Part shown: in pieces, positions 35,030 to 43,175 of the stretch | How the letters are laid out: each line of letters opens with the position of its first letter | How positions within the stretch are numbered: the first letter of the stretch is position 1 | Assembly (NCBI RefSeq): GCF_020687745.1 | Contig: NZ_JAJEWK010000010.1 | Location: forward strand, 248,001-312,000 | Direction of reading: 5' to 3' | Source of the DNA: Chryseobacterium sp. MFBS3-17 | Lineage (GTDB): Bacteria; Bacteroidota; Bacteroidia; Flavobacteriales; Weeksellaceae | DNA: 64,000 nucleotides | Notes under the pieces: model-generated | The model's input: the letters and a program-made list of their open reading frames with translations, nothing else | The model's database searches: none | What the model was told of the DNA's origin: nothing | Translations under genes and position numbers: made by a program

Positions 35030-35482
35030 TTATGAGATTGGATTGTCTTCTGCAAACCATTCCCCGTAGGAATTTTCTGTTTCGTGCAGTTTCAGATAAG
35101 CCAGTTCTACATGCTCGGGCAGTCTGGCCCGGACCTTATCTGCAATATCATACAGCATATTCTCGCAGGTAGGCTGGTAAGGGCAATAAATCACCTTGTG
35201 ACCTCTGGATTCCAGATCCTGTCCCAGTTCCAGATGTGGCGAGTTGCTGTTAATGAGCACCGCATGATCCCAGAGACTGATGATTTCTGACTTCACAATT
35301 TCTTTGATGTCCCCAAAATCCACCACCATTCCGTTTTTCGGATTCTGCAGGTCATTTACGGGAATGCCCTTTACCGTAACAAATAGTTTATAGGAATGTC
35401 CGTGCATGTTTTTGCATTTCCCGTCATAATTATACAGGACGTGCGCCGTTTCGAAGGTGAAAATTTTGGTAATGCGTATCAT
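35030..35482 (-). CDS. queD: 6-carboxytetrahydropterin synthase QueD
   Basis: Converts dihydroneopterin triphosphate to 6-carboxytetrahydropterin in queuosine synthesis. It has 150 residues and the PTPS fold. Zinc-binding His are in FETAHVL and MHGHSYKL (about 10-31), the catalytic Cys in GKCKNMHGH, and WDHAVLIN and HETENSYGEW (about 132-141) are the C-terminal conserved blocks. The gene stands apart from other queuosine genes. CAAAGATA lies 4 bp upstream. Confidence 0.9.
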   Translation of the reverse strand: MIRITKIFTFETAHVLYNYDGKCKNMHGHSYKLFVTVKGIPVNDLQNPKNGMVVDFGDIKEIVKSEIISLWDHAVLINSNSPHLELGQDLESRGHKVIYCPYQPTCENMLYDIADKVRARLPEHVELAYLKLHETENSYGEWFAEDNPIS

Positions 35483-35486
35483 TTTG

Positions 35487-35494
35487 CAAAGATA
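35487..35494 (-). promoter_or_regulatory. Putative -7 element for queD
   Basis: TATCTTTG on the minus strand, 4 bp before the ATG. Confidence 0.45.
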
Positions 35495-35520
35495 TACAAA
35501 GTTGAGAGACGAAACACGCC

Positions 35521-35660
35521 GGCCTTTGACCTCCCGTAACCTGCGTGAGCGATTGCAGTGGAAATCCCGCAGGAAGCGCCGGACTGAGCTGTGGACCGAG
35601 GAATTGCAACGGAAAGCGCGGTCTTTTGCGCAGGCCGCAGCCCGGTGAAGACACGCCCAA
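35521..35660. repeat. GC-rich intergenic repeat with two ATTGCArYGGAAA half-units
   Basis: Between queD and the ComF-like gene lies a GC-rich block unlike normal spacer. GCGATTGCAGTGGAAATCC (35549-35567) and GGAATTGCAACGGAAAGCG (35600-35618) are imperfect direct copies about 51 bp apart. This looks like a dispersed intergenic sequence, perhaps structured RNA or a REP-like element; I recall similar blocks in other flavobacteria but could not search. Confidence 0.55.
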
Positions 35661-35716
35661 GTAAAAGAAAATCGCAGCTACGGGATTTTTATGGCTAAAA
35701 ATTTTAACTTTAACCT

Positions 35717-36370
35717 ATGATTCTGGATCTGCTTTTTCCCAACAGATGTCTGCATTGCCACCGGATTATAGAGGGCAGTGAGCTGGTGTGCGGACTGTGT
35801 TTTGACCAGATTTATTTCACCCACCATCGATTTGATGAAGAAAATGTGCTGAAACAGCGGTGCCAGTTGCTTTTTCCTGTGGAGTATGCCGCAGCGCTGA
35901 TGCAGTTTGAAGCCGAAAATCTGAGCCGGAAAATTGTCCATCAGCTGAAATACGGCAGCCGGGAGCGCATCGGGAAGAAACTGGCCGAATGGACTGCAGA
36001 CCGGATCACCATGCCTGCTGAACCGCCGGATCTGATGGTGACCGTTCCGCTGCATCCCCGGAAACTGAAGGAGCGCGGCTACAACCAGCTTCATCTTTTC
36101 GCAGAAACACTGGCTTCGCAGTACGGCATTCCGCATGATGCTGCAGTGGTGAAGCGTAATTTTTATAAAAAAGCCCAGGCAAAAAAGAAAAAAGCCCAGA
36201 GAAGCACCACATCTAATCTGTTTTCGCTGGCAGAGAATTTACAGAATACGCATGTGCTGCTGATTGATGATGTCTATACCACCGGCAATACCATGAGTTC
36301 TGTTGCATGGGAGATTCTGAAGAATCCGGGCAATAAAGTATCGGTTCTGGTGATTGCGGTAGATGTCTGA
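35717..36370 (+). CDS. ComF-family phosphoribosyltransferase-like protein
   Basis: A 217-residue protein of the ComF/GntX family. An N-terminal four-Cys zinc ribbon (CLHCH and CGLCF, about 10-32) precedes a phosphoribosyltransferase fold with PRPP loop LIDDVYTTGNTMSS (about 181-194). ComF proteins are linked to DNA uptake; whether this strain is competent is unknown. The GC-rich repeat lies directly upstream. Confidence 0.88.
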   Translation: MILDLLFPNRCLHCHRIIEGSELVCGLCFDQIYFTHHRFDEENVLKQRCQLLFPVEYAAALMQFEAENLSRKIVHQLKYGSRERIGKKLAEWTADRITMPAEPPDLMVTVPLHPRKLKERGYNQLHLFAETLASQYGIPHDAAVVKRNFYKKAQAKKKKAQRSTTSNLFSLAENLQNTHVLLIDDVYTTGNTMSSVAWEILKNPGNKVSVLVIAVDV

Positions 36371-36376
36371 TGGAAG

Positions 36377-36384
36377 TATTTTTG
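36377..36384 (+). promoter_or_regulatory. Putative -7 element for the alpha/beta hydrolase
   Basis: TATTTTTG, 13 bp before the ATG. Confidence 0.45.
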
Positions 36385-36397
36385 TAATTTCGGCAGT

Positions 36398-37099
36398 ATG
36401 AAAAATATTATTCTGCTGCATGGTGCGCTGGGTCACACCAGCCATTTTGAGGCGTATGTACCGGAAACCGGCGCCGGCCACAAAGTTTTTACACCCTTAT
36501 TTTCAGGGCATGGCGGCTTGCCTTTGCCCACCGAACCCCTGACCATTCATCACTATATTGATGAACTATCCGCACTCATAGAACGTGAACAGTTGGACCG
36601 AGTCCATTTGTTCGGGCACAGCATGGGCGGTTACGTGGCGCTGAATTATGCCCTGCGAAACCCGGAAAAGGTAGATTCTGTCATCACACTGGGCACCAAA
36701 TTACACTGGACTCCGGAAATTGCTGCCGCTGAAGAAAAGATGCTGGATCCGGAACGTATGGAAGAGAAGATTCCGAAGTTTGCTGCAATGCTGGAGCAAC
36801 TTCATGGACATGCATGGAAAAATCTGGTACGGTCTGTGGCAGTCCTGATGAGGGATTTGGGCAATCATCCGCCACTTACCCCACAAACACTGTCTTCGGT
36901 TGCGGTACCGGTGAAAATCATGCTCGGTTCACTGGATCATATGGTCACCAGCGAGGAAAGCGAAGCCGCTGCCCGCGCCATTTCCGGCGGCGTTTTCAAA
37001 TTACTGCCGGACTTGAAACACCCGCTGGAAGCAGCAGATCCTGCAGTGATTCTTCAGGAAATGGATGAATTCTGGGGATTTCAGAAATCAGCGCTGTAA
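36398..37099 (+). CDS. Alpha/beta-fold hydrolase
   Basis: A 233-residue serine hydrolase. The oxyanion region LLHGALGH opens the fold, the nucleophile elbow GHSMGG is at about 73-78, the acid is probably D189 in GSLDHMV, and the His lies in LKHPLE near 217. The substrate is unknown; length and pattern resemble esterases and the BioH/MenH-like group. It overlaps the upp stop by 12 bp in convergent orientation. Confidence 0.86.
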   Translation: MKNIILLHGALGHTSHFEAYVPETGAGHKVFTPLFSGHGGLPLPTEPLTIHHYIDELSALIEREQLDRVHLFGHSMGGYVALNYALRNPEKVDSVITLGTKLHWTPEIAAAEEKMLDPERMEEKIPKFAAMLEQLHGHAWKNLVRSVAVLMRDLGNHPPLTPQTLSSVAVPVKIMLGSLDHMVTSEESEAAARAISGGVFKLLPDLKHPLEAADPAVILQEMDEFWGFQKSAL

Positions 37100-37738
37100 T
37101 TTTTCGCCGTAGGACAAATCGCCGGCATCCCCCAGTCCCGGGGTAATATAACCCTTAGACGTAAGGCTTTCATCTACCACGCCCACCCAGATTCTGGCTT
37201 CCGGATAAGCATTCTGAATGGTTTCCAGCCCCTGGCGGGAAGCGATGGCCGCTACAATATGCAGCTGTGAAGGGCGGCCGTGGTTCAGCAAATCCTTAAT
37301 GGCCTCTATAAGGCTGGCACCGGTTGCGAGCATGGGATCTGCCACAATAAGCGGTCTTCCGTCTATATTCGGGCAGGTGAGGTAATCCTGTTTGATGGAG
37401 AAATAATCATTGGCATCATGCTTTCTGTACGCAGCCACAAAACCACAGTCTGCCTGATCCAGATAATTCAGAATTCCCTGAAACAGCGGTACCCCTGCAC
37501 GCAGAATCGTGGTGATGACCGGTTGCACCGCAATTTCACGCACGGTAATTTTATCCAGAGGAGTGGTAATTTCTGTTTCTTTCTGCTCCAGACCTTTCGA
37601 AATCTCAAAGGCCGCAATTTCACCAATCCGTTCCATATTGCGGCGGAACCTCATGCGGTCGGTCTGAATTTCGGTATTGCGGAGTTCATTGATCCAGGAA
37701 TTAACCAGCGAAAACTGATCAGATAAAACGGTAATCAT
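37088..37738 (-). CDS. upp: Uracil phosphoribosyltransferase
   Basis: Salvages uracil to UMP using PRPP. From the ATG at 37738 the product has 216 residues, the family length; the longer frame to 37837 crosses the promoter box and is rejected. The PRPP loop VADPMLATGASL (about 122-133), an N-terminal MRFRRNMERIG region and the uracil-binding YITPGLGDAGD near the C terminus identify the enzyme. Confidence 0.95.
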   Translation of the reverse strand: MITVLSDQFSLVNSWINELRNTEIQTDRMRFRRNMERIGEIAAFEISKGLEQKETEITTPLDKITVREIAVQPVITTILRAGVPLFQGILNYLDQADCGFVAAYRKHDANDYFSIKQDYLTCPNIDGRPLIVADPMLATGASLIEAIKDLLNHGRPSQLHIVAAIASRQGLETIQNAYPEARIWVGVVDESLTSKGYITPGLGDAGDLSYGEKLQR

Positions 37739-37761
37739 AGTTGTACAAGGCTTTATGGAGA

Positions 37762-37769
37762 CAAAAGTA
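37762..37769 (-). promoter_or_regulatory. Putative -7 element for upp
   Basis: TACTTTTG on the minus strand, 23 bp before the ATG; supports the shorter start. Confidence 0.5.
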
Positions 37770-37837
37770 CATATTTTCCGGCAATGCCGGGTGCATAGAA
37801 TTTCTGAAGATTCGTGCAACAAAAAAATGAAATTCAT

Positions 37838-37845
37838 TATTTTTG
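37838..37845 (+). promoter_or_regulatory. Putative -7 element for the DUF4256 gene
   Basis: TATTTTTG, 16 bp before the ATG. Confidence 0.45.
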
Positions 37846-37861
37846 ATGATAAATAAAGAAA

Positions 37862-38413
37862 ATGAGTACACCTGATTTTACACCGGAAGATTTACTGATG
37901 ATCCTTGAAAAAAGATTCAATGCGAACCAGGAGCGCCATCCCGCAATTTTATGGGAAGATGTCCTGACCAGACTGAATGCAAAACCCGACGCCCTGAAAA
38001 CGCTGTCGGCCATGGAAGCCAGCGGCGGCGAGCCTGATGTAGTGGATTTTGACGCCAAAAATAACGAGTTCCTTTTTGTGGATTGCGCTGCCGAAAGTCC
38101 GAAAGGACGGCGCAGTTTGTGCTATGATCGCGCGGCATGGGAAAAACGCAAGGAACACAAGCCGGCCAGTTCTGCCATGGAAACTGCAGCGGAAATGGGA
38201 ATAGAATTGCTGAGTGAAAAAGACTACCGTGCGCTACAGGAACTGGGAACTTTTGATCAGAAAACGTCCAGCTGGCTCCGGACTCCGGCGGGCATCCGTA
38301 AGGCCGGCGGAGCTATTTTCGGGGACTTCCGGTATGGAACGGTGTTCATTTACCACAATGGTGCAGAGTCTTATTATGCTGCACGGGGTTTCCGGGGAAA
38401 ATTCCGAGTGTAG
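37862..38413 (+). CDS. DUF4256 family protein
   Basis: A 183-residue cytoplasmic protein that matches DUF4256 by pattern: an N-terminal EDLLMILEKRFNANQERHP, a central GEPDVVDFD, DCAAESPKGRRSLCYDR, and a C-terminal YHNGAESYYAARGFRG. The function is unknown. The Cys and Asp/Glu positions could form a metal or catalytic site, but I have no direct evidence. It has its own promoter and is not in an operon. Confidence 0.85.
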   Translation: MSTPDFTPEDLLMILEKRFNANQERHPAILWEDVLTRLNAKPDALKTLSAMEASGGEPDVVDFDAKNNEFLFVDCAAESPKGRRSLCYDRAAWEKRKEHKPASSAMETAAEMGIELLSEKDYRALQELGTFDQKTSSWLRTPAGIRKAGGAIFGDFRYGTVFIYHNGAESYYAARGFRGKFRV

Positions 38414-38523
38414 TTTTTTCCGTTTGTAATTGTAATGCGCATTTATTTTCCGGGCTGGCCATATGGGTCGGTCCGGAAAGGCTGTTCTTACCATACATCA
38501 AGGGTTCCGGATGTAGAATTGAA

Positions 38524-38531
38524 TAACTTTG
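38524..38531 (+). promoter_or_regulatory. Putative -7 element for the DsbA-family gene
   Basis: TAACTTTG, 25 bp before the ATG. Confidence 0.48.
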
Positions 38532-38556
38532 CCTTAAAATCTAAAAAAAGTACCTT

Positions 38557-39258
38557 ATGAAAGTGAATATATGGAGCGACATCCGTTGTCCTTTTTGTTT
38601 TGTGGGCAAGAAAAAATTTGAAAAAGCCCTGGCACAGTTTCCCCACGCGGCTGAAGTAGAAGTAGAATGGCACAGCTTCCAGCTGGATCCCTCTCTGAAG
38701 ACCCGGGAAGATGAAAATTTTTATGATTATTTCGGCAAATCCAAGGGCGTTTCCCGTGCTCAGACCGATCAGATGTTCAGCCATGTGCGGAATGCCGGAA
38801 AAGAGGTGGATATAGAATTTGATTTTGAAAATCAAAAAGTAGCCAATTCCCTGAAAGGACACATCCTCATTCAGCTGGCTAAAACCAAAAATAAATCAAG
38901 CGAAATAGAAGAAGCCTTATTCAAAGCACAACTTGTGGAAGGCAAAAATATAGATGATGTGACCGTTCTGACTGAAATTGCAGAAACTCACGGCATCACT
39001 ACAGAAGAACTGACTGCAGCGCTGAACTCCGATGAAATGGCGTATCTCGTGAATCAGGACATGCAAATGGCGGCCAAACTGGGCATTAACGCTGTTCCGT
39101 TTTTTGTGTTTAATGATAAATATGGTGCATCCGGCGCACAGCAACCCGAGTTATTCCTGGAAATTCTGGAGAAAGCATGGGCCGAATATAAAGCCGGCGA
39201 CAAAGGCCTGCAGATTATTGAAGGGGATGCCTGCGACACAGACGGAAACTGCAACTAA
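38557..39258 (+). CDS. DsbA-family oxidoreductase (FrnE-like)
   Basis: A 233-residue thioredoxin-fold protein without signal peptide, hence cytoplasmic. The redox motif CPFC is at 12-15, the inserted helical domain spans about 60-165, and the cis-Pro loop is GINAVPFFVF (about 172-181). The C terminus has CDTDGNC, a second Cys pair. Members related to FrnE act as cytosolic thiol-disulfide exchangers or 2-hydroxychromene isomerase-like proteins. Confidence 0.9.
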   Translation: MKVNIWSDIRCPFCFVGKKKFEKALAQFPHAAEVEVEWHSFQLDPSLKTREDENFYDYFGKSKGVSRAQTDQMFSHVRNAGKEVDIEFDFENQKVANSLKGHILIQLAKTKNKSSEIEEALFKAQLVEGKNIDDVTVLTEIAETHGITTEELTAALNSDEMAYLVNQDMQMAAKLGINAVPFFVFNDKYGASGAQQPELFLEILEKAWAEYKAGDKGLQIIEGDACDTDGNCN

Positions 39259-39314
39259 TTTTAAGAAAAGATCATTTCTTATCCTACATCAATCCGCAAC
39301 CGGTGCTGCCGTAC

Positions 39315-39322
39315 TAACTTTG
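39315..39322 (+). promoter_or_regulatory. Putative -7 element for the first YceI gene
   Basis: TAACTTTG, 49 bp before the ATG. Confidence 0.45.
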
Positions 39323-39371
39323 CATCATCAAACAGAAACAATAAAAAATAATTCATCCAAAATTTAAACCA

Positions 39372-39947
39372 ATGAAAAAAGTATTATCATTCCTTATGCT
39401 TACCCTGTTTACTGTAAGCGTTTTTGCACAAAAAGTCCTGGTAAATGACCCGGCGCACTCCAGAATCCAGTTTTCTGTAATTCACCTTACAGTAGCAGAC
39501 ATTACGGGTAACTTTGACACTGCAAATTTAACCATCAATGTAGATGAGAAGAACTTTGTAAACTCTACCCTGCAGTTTGAAGTAGATGTAAACTCCATCA
39601 ACACGCACATTGAAGCCAGAGACAATCACCTGAGAAGTGCAGATTTCTTTGATGTAGCCACGTATCCGAAAATGACGTTCACCTCTACCTCTATTGCCAA
39701 AGGGAATCAGAAAAACTATTATAATGTGAAAGGAAACCTGACCATGCACGGTGTTACCAAACCCGTATCTGTGGTACTGGTATACAGAGGTTCCACCATC
39801 AACCAGATGAACAAAAAACAAACACACGGATACCAGGTACTTGCTACCATCAACAGATCCGACTTCAATGTAGGTCCTAATTTCCCGGAAGCCATGATCA
39901 GCGATCAGGTAAGAATCAAAGGAGATTTTGAGCTGACAGAAAAATAA
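39372..39947 (+). CDS. YceI-family periplasmic lipid-binding protein
   Basis: A 191-residue lipocalin-like protein with a Sec signal peptide (cut near VFAQ). The family blocks are HSRIQFSVIHL, DARDNHL-like EARDNHLRSADFFDV (about 77-91), YPKMTFTSTS, and GNLTMHGVTKPV. YceI proteins bind polyisoprenoids or related lipids in the periplasm. A second YceI gene, with a lipoprotein signal, lies at 55218. Monocistronic and followed by a hairpin. Confidence 0.92.
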   Translation: MKKVLSFLMLTLFTVSVFAQKVLVNDPAHSRIQFSVIHLTVADITGNFDTANLTINVDEKNFVNSTLQFEVDVNSINTHIEARDNHLRSADFFDVATYPKMTFTSTSIAKGNQKNYYNVKGNLTMHGVTKPVSVVLVYRGSTINQMNKKQTHGYQVLATINRSDFNVGPNFPEAMISDQVRIKGDFELTEK

Positions 39948-39970
39948 TTTTCCTATCATTTATCATCACG

Positions 39971-40007
39971 AAGCAGAACCGGAACACTTTCGGTTCTGCT
40001 TTTTTTA
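39971..40007 (+). terminator. Terminator after the first YceI gene
   Basis: AGCAGAACCG/CGGTTCTGCT stem followed by T8. Confidence 0.88.
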
Positions 40008-40052
40008 TTGATTTATTTCTGACCCCATTCGGATTTTTACCGAACAATATTA

Positions 40053-40060
40053 TATATTTG
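40053..40060 (+). promoter_or_regulatory. Putative -7 element for the M1-like barrel gene
   Basis: TATATTTG, 14 bp before the TTG start. Confidence 0.42.
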
Positions 40061-40074
40061 ATTTTTAAAAAATT

Positions 40075-42894
40075 TTGAAGAAAATACCGGGAATCTTATT
40101 GTTTTTGCTCCATTTTGTGCTGATTCCGGCACAGCAGGATAGTATTTACGTGCAAGCCCGGCTTGCCGAAGACCGCCGCACCCTGCACATTTCCCAGGAA
40201 ATCATTTACCACAACAAGACTGCAACGCCTCTTTCGCAGACCACCCTGCTGAACTGGACGGCCGCTTACCAGAACCGCGACACCGGTCTCTATCACCGGA
40301 AAATTGAAGACCGGAACAAGAATCTGCATTTTGCAGCACCTGAAGATCTGGGCGCACTTCACAATCTCAGCATAACCGTAAACGGTCAGCCTGCCGCAGA
40401 TCCGTTCAACACAAAATCTGAAAACCTGCCCGTCCGTTTTCCGGAAGACCTGCAACCCGGTCACCGTGCCATTCTTCAGGTGGATTACACCCTGCAACTG
40501 CCGCTGGCCAACTTCACCGGATACGGAACCTCGGAGAAAAACATCACACTGAAATACTTTTTCCCGGTACCGGATGGCTTTGCCACCTCCGGAAACTCCG
40601 CCAGAAAGTATCTGGACATTGAAGAAACCGGCAGCCACAGTATTTACTGGACCATCAATCTGGATTTACCGGCAAACTATTACTCCAAAAGTAATCTCAT
40701 ACAACAGCAACCCAATTATTTCTCCGGAGTACTAAAAGGAGATCCCGAATTACTTATTTCTGCACAGAATTATTCCCGGATTGTGGTCAATGTGGATGCT
40801 GCGCCGGTTCTGGTAGACTTCGGCTATCACATCTCGCCGGAAGAGCGGACCCATCTGGAATTTTATCTTCCTCTGCATCTGGATTTTATTTACCGCCGAA
40901 CAGGCCTGAGGCCGGCCAAAATTTTCATTTCGGAGAAATTCCGGAAGAAGGAGGATTTTTTCGGGAATGATGATATTGAATTCTGGAAGTTCAGATTTCC
41001 CCTGTTCACAGCGGCCGAAAATACGGATCTGAATTATTTCAGCATCATCTCCAAAAAAGTGGTGGAGCAGGAAATGATAAGCCATAAAGAGGAAGATCAC
41101 TGGTTTAAAAACGGTATCAAAACCTATCTGGAACTCCAGTATCTGAAGAAAAATTACGGAGATTACAAACTTTTGGGGCAGCTTACCGAAGCAAGGATTT
41201 TCGGGGTCAGACCGCTGAAACTTTTCCATGCATCGCGCCTGAAACTGGCAGAACGATACGGCATCGCCTATCAATACATGATGACTCAGAATCTGGATCA
41301 GAAAATTGATGGCGACTTTAAAGACCTCAGCAATTTCAACCAGATGATCATCAGTAATTTTGAGACCGGGAGTTTATTCAATTTCGTGGCCGAGAAAATG
41401 GGCACGGATGCATTTGAAAATTTCCTGACCGCATACATCAGAAAAAATCAAAACCAGCAGATTGATACCGGAGATTTCCTGGATCAGCTGGCCATAAACT
41501 CGCAGTACTCGTCCCTGTTTCTGGAAAAAATGATTGCCCGGAAACACCGGGTGAATTTCAATGTGAAAAAATTTAAGCGCGAAGACGGCAATCTGCTGGT
41601 AAAAGTGAAGAAAAACACGGCAGACCCGGTGCCCTTCAAACTGGAAACCATTTCACCGCAAGGCGAAACCCGCACCCATTGGTTTGGCACTCCGGAGCGG
41701 CCGTCTGCAGATTTTTATGTGGTACCCGAAGCCGATGCACAGAAAATTGTCATCAACAGTGGTCATTTCTTTCCGGAGAAAAATTACCGTGATAATTACC
41801 TGTACACGCGCGGAGTATTCTCCAACACAAAAAAAATCAGATTCAAGCTCATTAAGGATATTCCGAATTATGAATACAATGAAATCTACCTGAATCCGCG
41901 ACTGAGCTTTAATGCTTATGACAATGTGCTGCTGGGACTCAATTTCCGGAACGAATCGCTTTTCAGCCACAAATTTGCCTATTCCCTCACACCTTATTAC
42001 AGCACGGGAACCGGGAAACTTACCGGATCGGGCGGGGTTACCTACTCCATCATGCCTGCTGAGAGCTTTTTTCAGAGTCTGGACATCGGGCTTTCCGGTT
42101 CGTACTTCCATTATGACCACCATCTGAGCTACCGTAAATTTGGAACCAGCGCGGTCATGCATTTCGCCAAAAATCCGCGCAGTGCCGTGAGCAGACGGGT
42201 GGGAATTTCGCTGAATCATTACGACAAGGATGTGACTCCGGAAATGGTGCTGAACCGGGAATATGACACCTATAATCTGTGGAGTGCAAACTACGGATAT
42301 ACCAACAACCAGCTGATTCATGAACGCAGTTTCGGAGCGTACATCCAGGGCATGCAGGATTTCACCAAAATTGCTGCAGAAGCCTCCTACCGCTATGAAT
42401 ATGCACCCAATAAGAAGATTGCCTTCAGACTATTCGGCGGGTATTTCCTGAATAACGACACGCGGAATGATATCTTTGACTTCGGGATTTCTAGGGTTTC
42501 CAATTATTCATTTTCCTACGGTCTTATCGGGCAAAGTGCCACCACCGGATTGCTTTCGCAGCAGTTTATTCTGGCTGATGGCGGATTTAAATCCAGGATA
42601 GACGGTACGGCCAACCAATGGATTACCGCACTGAATGCAGATTCTCACGTTTGGAAAATGTTCAATATTTATGCAGATGCGGGTGTGTACAAAAACAAGA
42701 ATACCGATCCGAAATTCATCTGGGACAGTGGTGTAAAAGTGCGCATTATCCCCGATTTTCTGGAAGTCTATCTCCCGGTGTATTCCAGTCTGGGTTTTGA
42801 ACCTGCTGCCAGAAATTATGCAGAGCGCATCCGCTTCACCCTGGTTCTGAACCTGAATGCGGTGATTAATACGCTGCGCCGCGGCTGGTATTGA
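40075..42894 (+). CDS. M1-like (gluzincin) domain with degenerate zinc site fused to an outer-membrane barrel
   Basis: A 939-residue exported protein starting at TTG, with a signal peptide to about residue 20. Residues 30-360 resemble an M1 aminopeptidase: beta-rich N-terminal domain, then a region where the zinc motifs should lie. HExxH is not found; the nearest stretch is EMISH at 333-337. The block WFKNGIKTYLE (about 343-353) matches the WLNEGFATYLE region, but the zinc-binding Glu is Asn. The enzyme therefore looks inactive. From about 620 to the end many amphipathic strands and a final aromatic (GWY) indicate an outer-membrane beta-barrel. Confidence 0.76.
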   Translation: MKKIPGILLFLLHFVLIPAQQDSIYVQARLAEDRRTLHISQEIIYHNKTATPLSQTTLLNWTAAYQNRDTGLYHRKIEDRNKNLHFAAPEDLGALHNLSITVNGQPAADPFNTKSENLPVRFPEDLQPGHRAILQVDYTLQLPLANFTGYGTSEKNITLKYFFPVPDGFATSGNSARKYLDIEETGSHSIYWTINLDLPANYYSKSNLIQQQPNYFSGVLKGDPELLISAQNYSRIVVNVDAAPVLVDFGYHISPEERTHLEFYLPLHLDFIYRRTGLRPAKIFISEKFRKKEDFFGNDDIEFWKFRFPLFTAAENTDLNYFSIISKKVVEQEMISHKEEDHWFKNGIKTYLELQYLKKNYGDYKLLGQLTEARIFGVRPLKLFHASRLKLAERYGIAYQYMMTQNLDQKIDGDFKDLSNFNQMIISNFETGSLFNFVAEKMGTDAFENFLTAYIRKNQNQQIDTGDFLDQLAINSQYSSLFLEKMIARKHRVNFNVKKFKREDGNLLVKVKKNTADPVPFKLETISPQGETRTHWFGTPERPSADFYVVPEADAQKIVINSGHFFPEKNYRDNYLYTRGVFSNTKKIRFKLIKDIPNYEYNEIYLNPRLSFNAYDNVLLGLNFRNESLFSHKFAYSLTPYYSTGTGKLTGSGGVTYSIMPAESFFQSLDIGLSGSYFHYDHHLSYRKFGTSAVMHFAKNPRSAVSRRVGISLNHYDKDVTPEMVLNREYDTYNLWSANYGYTNNQLIHERSFGAYIQGMQDFTKIAAEASYRYEYAPNKKIAFRLFGGYFLNNDTRNDIFDFGISRVSNYSFSYGLIGQSATTGLLSQQFILADGGFKSRIDGTANQWITALNADSHVWKMFNIYADAGVYKNKNTDPKFIWDSGVKVRIIPDFLEVYLPVYSSLGFEPAARNYAERIRFTLVLNLNAVINTLRRGWY

Positions 42895-42898
42895 TGCA

Positions 42899-42990
42899 AG
42901 GGAACAATGTAACAATGTAACAATGTAACAATAAAGCAATCCAACAATGGAACAATGGAACAATGGAGCAATGGAGCAATGAAGCAATGC
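42899..42990. repeat. 9-bp minisatellite
   Basis: Units of the form AACAATGtA / AACAATGGA / AGCAATGGA follow one another about nine or ten times, with two interrupted units. Sequence drifts along the array. The rest of the 281-bp spacer up to 43175 has no gene I can support. Confidence 0.85.
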
Positions 42991-43124
42991 TGCGGGATTC
43001 TGTTCAGACCTGCCCCTTTACCATTGAATTTTAAGGCCGACATCAGCTGCTTGAACAATGCCTGATCACCGTTAAACCTCAACAGTCCAATAACCCGTGC
43101 CCACCAATACCTGATTTCAACCCA

Positions 43125-43155
43125 CAAAAAAAGCTGCTCATTTCTGAACAGCCTT
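43125..43155 (-). terminator. Terminator of the T9SS cargo gene
   Basis: On the minus strand GGCTGTTC..GAGCAGCT is followed by T7. Confidence 0.7.
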
Positions 43156-43175
43156 GTACTCATCTTTGAGATGAA

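Noticed and set aside
37739-37837. Longer N terminus of uracil phosphoribosyltransferase
   Set aside because: It crosses the likely promoter box at 37762 and exceeds the family length by 33 residues.
40075-41150. Active M1 aminopeptidase annotation
   Set aside because: HExxH is missing and the third zinc ligand position is Asn.
42899-42990. CRISPR array
   Set aside because: Units are 9 bp, adjacent and without spacers; no cas gene is in the window.
42816-43163. 115-codon minus-strand ORF over the minisatellite
   Set aside because: Its sequence is repeats of Leu-His-Cys-Ile produced by the 9-bp units; a terminator lies within it.
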